The notes under the pieces are model-generated. The model had not been told where the DNA came from. It did no database searches and saw only the letters and a list, made by a program, of their open reading frames with translations. From Rotaria sordida (lineage: Eukaryota > Rotifera > Eurotatoria > Philodinida > Philodinidae), in contig CAJNOL010000013.1 of the NCBI GenBank assembly GCA_905250125.1, forward strand, positions 409,299 through 473,298: 64,000 bases of DNA, given 5' to 3'. The position numbers and the translations under genes were made by a program. Positions 60,445-64,000 of this stretch are shown here, in pieces; position 1 is the stretch's first letter; every line of letters begins with the position of its first letter.

Positions 60445-60790
60445 GAGCCCAAGCAACAACTTCAGAGCCCTGTGTTTTGTATTCCATGAAATTTAACAAT
60501 AGTTTCTGATAGACCATCCAATATTAGTCACAACTACTATGAAAAATAGTGGAAAGTTTGGAAGTTCTCAATACTAACACTATATTAATACTTGGCTCGG
60601 CGTTCCAGAAACGGGTGCATCTATACTAAAAGTATCATATTCCCAGCATTGAGAACTATCAAATTTCCAATAATTCTTCAAAATAATTGTGACCAATAGT
60701 GAATGCTCTATCAGAAGCTAATGTTAGATTTCATTGAATGCGAAACATGGGTCTCTGAAGTGGTTGAAATTGACACTAAAAATGTAAGTT
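60445..60790. mobile_element. Foldback element, about 350 bp
   Basis: Arms of about 115 bp (60461-60575 and 60650-60770) are reverse complements, for example TTTCTGATAGACCATCCAAT against its inverted partner near 60705, and GGAAGTTCTCAATACTAAC against TTGAGAACTATC. No ORF. Confidence 0.7.
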
Positions 60791-61719
60791 TTAAGAAAAT
60801 TCCGCAAACTTCGAAACCTTCTTTATGTATTTCATGAATTTCGACCACAACTTTGGATAGAGCAAAAGAATGTGAGTAAGGCTGATACAGAGAGTCGACA
60901 AGGACTTACTTTATCTATACAGAAAAAGGTCATCTTCGATATGATGCTACAAAAGTTGGTATATGTCTATTTCTCGCATGTTTCAATTCCGATGTAGGCT
61001 GAAATTTGGTAGTATAGGCTCTGGACATTTAACTCCACTCTATAGTAGAATTTCGGCTTTCAACATCTTATTTTTCAGAGATGTTAGTAACGTCGAAATC
61101 ACCAAAATTGTTTCGTTATTTTTTGAATTATCATGAAATAGAAAAATTCCAGTATTTCGATCAGTCATTTATTAAAATTAACTTTTAGTTTTCTGCATGT
61201 CACTAGTGTGTTTCTGCCATTAATAAAAAAAAAAATGTTCGATCTATTTTTCTCTGATGATAGCAACACGTACAGAAATAACAAAACATCAAGAAGAATT
61301 AAATGAACATAAAATGGATAACATAATAATTGAGTATATTGATTGTTAACTGTTATTTTTTTCTAAATTAAGTTACACTAATTTGCTTTTTGACTAACTG
61401 AATTTAATCCACAGAAATCTTTTTAATATTACAAATTAGATCACTTAATCTATACTCAACTCCATAAGATAAGAAAAAGTCTTGAACTATTGCAGTACAT
61501 AATAGATTAAGATAGCAAATATATATATAAACATGAATACACGATTTATTATTATGTTCTTTAAAGTAAATCGATTTGTAAATCTTCTTCTATAGAGTAT
61601 CTTTGATGAGATTCTACTCATAAAAAATGAAAAATATTTCTTAAAGTAATTCAAAATTTTCTGTCATTTGGATTTTAATGAATGATCCAAAAGCTCTATA
61701 TTAATTTTGTTTTCATTAT

Positions 61720-62540
61720 AGCGTAAGAATAATTCGCCAAAGACATTCGATAGTTTTCTTGTTAGAAAGAACAAAGTCTCTATTACAAAGCTTTATAAAA
61801 ATATTTGATTTAAAATACTTACTGAAGGTTGAAAAGTTCTCTGCACACTTCTAGAATTTCGAAAACAATGTTCAGCTACTAAGAAATTTAGTCATATTTT
61901 CTGTCTTCTATCGGGTTTTATAGCGCTATGATAAGGCATTACAAAACAGAGAAAAAATAAAATTTTCAAGTTATCAGTTAAGTTTGAAATCGATCTTTTC
62001 TAACGGCCTTTGCTAACGAAAAGTGTTCACAACTAATAAGTGATTTCGAAAAATAAGATTTCTTACGGAAACCGAAATTAACGAAATCTCATATTTTATG
62101 TTCAATTAGAATTTAGTGAGTTCTCTACAAAAGCATATTAATATAAAACACAATACAGTTTTTCTATTAGACATTATGACAAAAAACTTCATTAGGTGTT
62201 CGAGAAAGAAAATATAGTTTTAATAAAATCGTTTCCTATGGAATCCGTGGCTTTGTAACCCGAATATTTTTATAACACTCGAAAGTTCCTATCACATTCG
62301 TTACATTCTCACATGACGTGCTTAAAAATTTTGAAAGCCAAGTACAAGACAAATTGATGAAATGCACTTCTCATCACTGATTTTGAATGAAGTTGCAAGG
62401 CACTTTTCTAGCCAAACATGTTCTTAAGACTCTTCAGGCTTCGATATTGCACTAAATATTTTTACACAACTTTGTAGTAGAGATTCTGTTCTTTCTAACA
62501 AGAAAGCTATCAAGTCTTCACGATGAGTGTTTGTTACACT
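61720..62540. mobile_element. Foldback element, about 820 bp
   Basis: TTTCTTGTTAGAAAGAACAA (61754-61773) is mirrored by TTGTTAGAAAGAACAGAATC on the complementary strand near 62490; the arms continue inward through TAAAAATATTT-type sequence. The middle is unique and AT-rich without genes. Confidence 0.6.
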
Positions 62541-63026
62541 ATACTGAAAAACAAAATTAATGCAGAATTTCTACACTGTCCGCTACTTGTCTCCCTCAGA
62601 CAATGAGATACATAAAGCTGAAATTCCAGTATTGAATAGATTTAGATGTTGAATGTTGTGCACTGGGAATATCAGTTTCCACTAATACAGAAACATTTGA
62701 GAAAAGAATATTCCTTAAGAAAATTAAAACTTACGTTGCATGCTTTGTATACAGAATACCCTCAATTTTTTATTTTAATTTTCTTTCTTTTTTACTCTTA
62801 TAATGCTTAGTATAGATTTTTTGTGTCAATATTTAAATAAGACAAAAACAAATGAATTGACATGAGTTGCAAAATAACGAGTGCTGTAAATAATATCGTC
62901 ATATGAATCAACAGAGCAATAGAGTGATGCATGAATATTGTCAACCTTTTGAGATTAAAGGAATTTATATAAATATTCAGAAGAAAAAGACTTTTCTATG
63001 TTTTATTCTAGATCACAAACATAAAA
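62541..63026. other. Spacer upstream of the P450 gene
   Basis: AT-rich. It ends in an acceptor-like TTTTATTCTAG (63001-63011) 15 bp before the ATG, suggesting a trans-splice site or 5'UTR intron. Confidence 0.45.
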
Positions 63027-64000
63027 ATGGCTTTTTTTCTGATTAGTGGTTTGATGACTTGGACATTATTGACTGTAGTCATAAGTATTTTTGCTTATTA
63101 TGTGTGAGTATTCTTTTTGATTCATTTATTATTTCGAATCGATAATTTGATGATGCAAATTTTAGCTACAATTTGCGTACAAATAATATATTTCGCCGTC
63201 TTGGAATTCCTGGTCCAGCACCTATTCCATTCCTTGGCCAGCTGTTTAATATTGCACGTAAGGTAATGAACTTTATCCTTTGATTTGGTTTGATACTCAC
63301 AGGTTTTATTAAGGGCATGAAAACGAATGATATCGAACTGGTTCAAAAATACGGAAAAATTATTGGGTGAATAAAAAGTCTTACAGATGTTTTAGAGTCG
63401 ATCAATAATTTTATGTTAAATAATTGTACATGCCTTTTAGAGTATTTGAAGGAACATTTCCAATTATTCTTCTCTCTGATCCAGATCTACTTCGAAATGT
63501 ACTTATCAAAGATTCTAATGTGTTTGTCAATCGACGAGTAAAATATTAAAACTTTTGTTTCTCTTTCATTATTTGACATAATAACTTTTCTTGACAGGTT
63601 ATCAAAAATATATCCGGTCCTTTTGAATATGGACTCACACTATTACAAGATGAACAATGGAAAAATGCTCGATCTATCGTTTCACCAACATTCTCTACAG
63701 CGAAACTCAGAGCAGTAAATATCTCTGTTAGATATTATTGATTTTTCTAGAATCTTTTCTTTCTCGTTAGATGTATGGTCTTATGAATGAAGTGAGCGAT
63801 ATGTACAACAATCGCCTTCTAGAATATGCGGATAAACACGAAATATTTAATATTAATGCGTATGTTTGCCTTTTTCTTATTGTAACTATATTTTAATTAT
63901 AGCTTTGTTACAATAACAGACTTAATGGTCAATATACACTTGATAATATTGCTTCTTGTCTATTTGGTATTGAAACAAATTCATTAAAAAATGAAAATGC
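63027..64000 (+). CDS. Cytochrome P450, CYP3-clan, N-terminal part
   Basis: Seven exons join in frame and run off the right edge: 63027-63103, 63166-63257, 63303-63366, 63441-63537, 63598-63714, 63771-63859 and 63920 onward. The product starts with a membrane anchor (LMTWTLLTVVISIFAYYV), then the proline-rich hinge LGIPGPAPIPFLG, VQKYGKIIGVFEGTFP, and the C-helix WKNAR motif in WKNARSIVSPTFS, all typical of microsomal CYP3A/CYP6-like enzymes. About 200 of roughly 500 residues are present; the I-helix, ExxR and heme-Cys regions are outside. In exon 2 the donor at 63258 (GTAAGG) rather than the one five bases later keeps the frame. Such enzymes oxidise lipophilic compounds in the endoplasmic reticulum. 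Confidence 0.92.

Noticed and set aside
1-64000. CRISPR arrays, rRNA genes, bacterial operons
   Set aside because: No regular repeat-spacer structure, no rRNA-like sequence, and gene structure is eukaryotic throughout.

Overview
The window reads as animal nuclear DNA, most likely from a bdelloid rotifer or close relative. It is AT-rich. Most genes are cut by many short GT-AG introns (about 40-60 nt) with a few kilobase-long ones, and the encoded proteins are metazoan orthologues (AASDH, PATJ/MPDZ, fascin, UBA2, YDJC, GLT1D1, a CYP3-clan P450). A WWE-ART ADP-ribosyltransferase, a bacterial-style cupin, Penelope-like and hAT remnants, and G-rich blocks resembling the TGTGGG telomere repeat known from bdelloids all point the same way. 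The species assignment is an inference.

Layout. 1-1025 (-): 5' part of an unrecognised multi-exon gene running off the left edge. 1026-3930: non-coding, with a dispersed repeat (2275-3690) that is itself interrupted by a roughly 950-bp foldback element. 3931-12273 (-): complete 14-exon AASDH, reconstructed at 975 aa (adenylation, carrier and PQQ-type propeller domains). 12518-24645 (+): 22-exon PATJ-like polarity scaffold of 1796 aa with nine full PDZ domains and a half PDZ1, head-to-head with AASDH. 24646-28941: AT-rich, with a foldback element at 26944-27639. 28942-29946 (-): WWE-ART. 30428-30844: a compact terminal-inverted-repeat element. 30935-31204 (+): small orphan gene. 33875-35828 (+): fascin. 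38348-38737 (+): intronless cupin. 39172-43066 (+): UBA2, the E1 catalytic subunit for SUMO, with two repeat elements in its last intron. 43690-44180: second copy of the dispersed repeat, lacking the foldback insert. 44429-45772: decayed coding-like sequence and a basic Q/K-rich ORF.

46.4-58.1 kb differs from the rest. Six blocks of degenerate G-rich repeat each face a C-rich counterpart (head-to-head). Between and against them lie gene tails, a broken Penelope-like reverse transcriptase, a broken hAT transposase, a 70-bp tandem array, two inverted-repeat elements, and two intronless, visibly GC-richer sugar-related genes (YDJC deacetylase and GLT1D1 glycosyltransferase). This looks like subtelomere-derived mosaic DNA. 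From 58.1 to 63.0 kb there are only foldback repeats and AT-rich sequence. 63027-64000 (+) is the first part of a cytochrome P450.

The housekeeping genes do not form a pathway together: AASDH, PATJ, fascin and UBA2 are independent eukaryotic functions. The shared theme of the accessory part is carbohydrate or small-molecule metabolism (YDJC, GLT1D1, cupin, P450) embedded in transposon-rich and telomere-like DNA.
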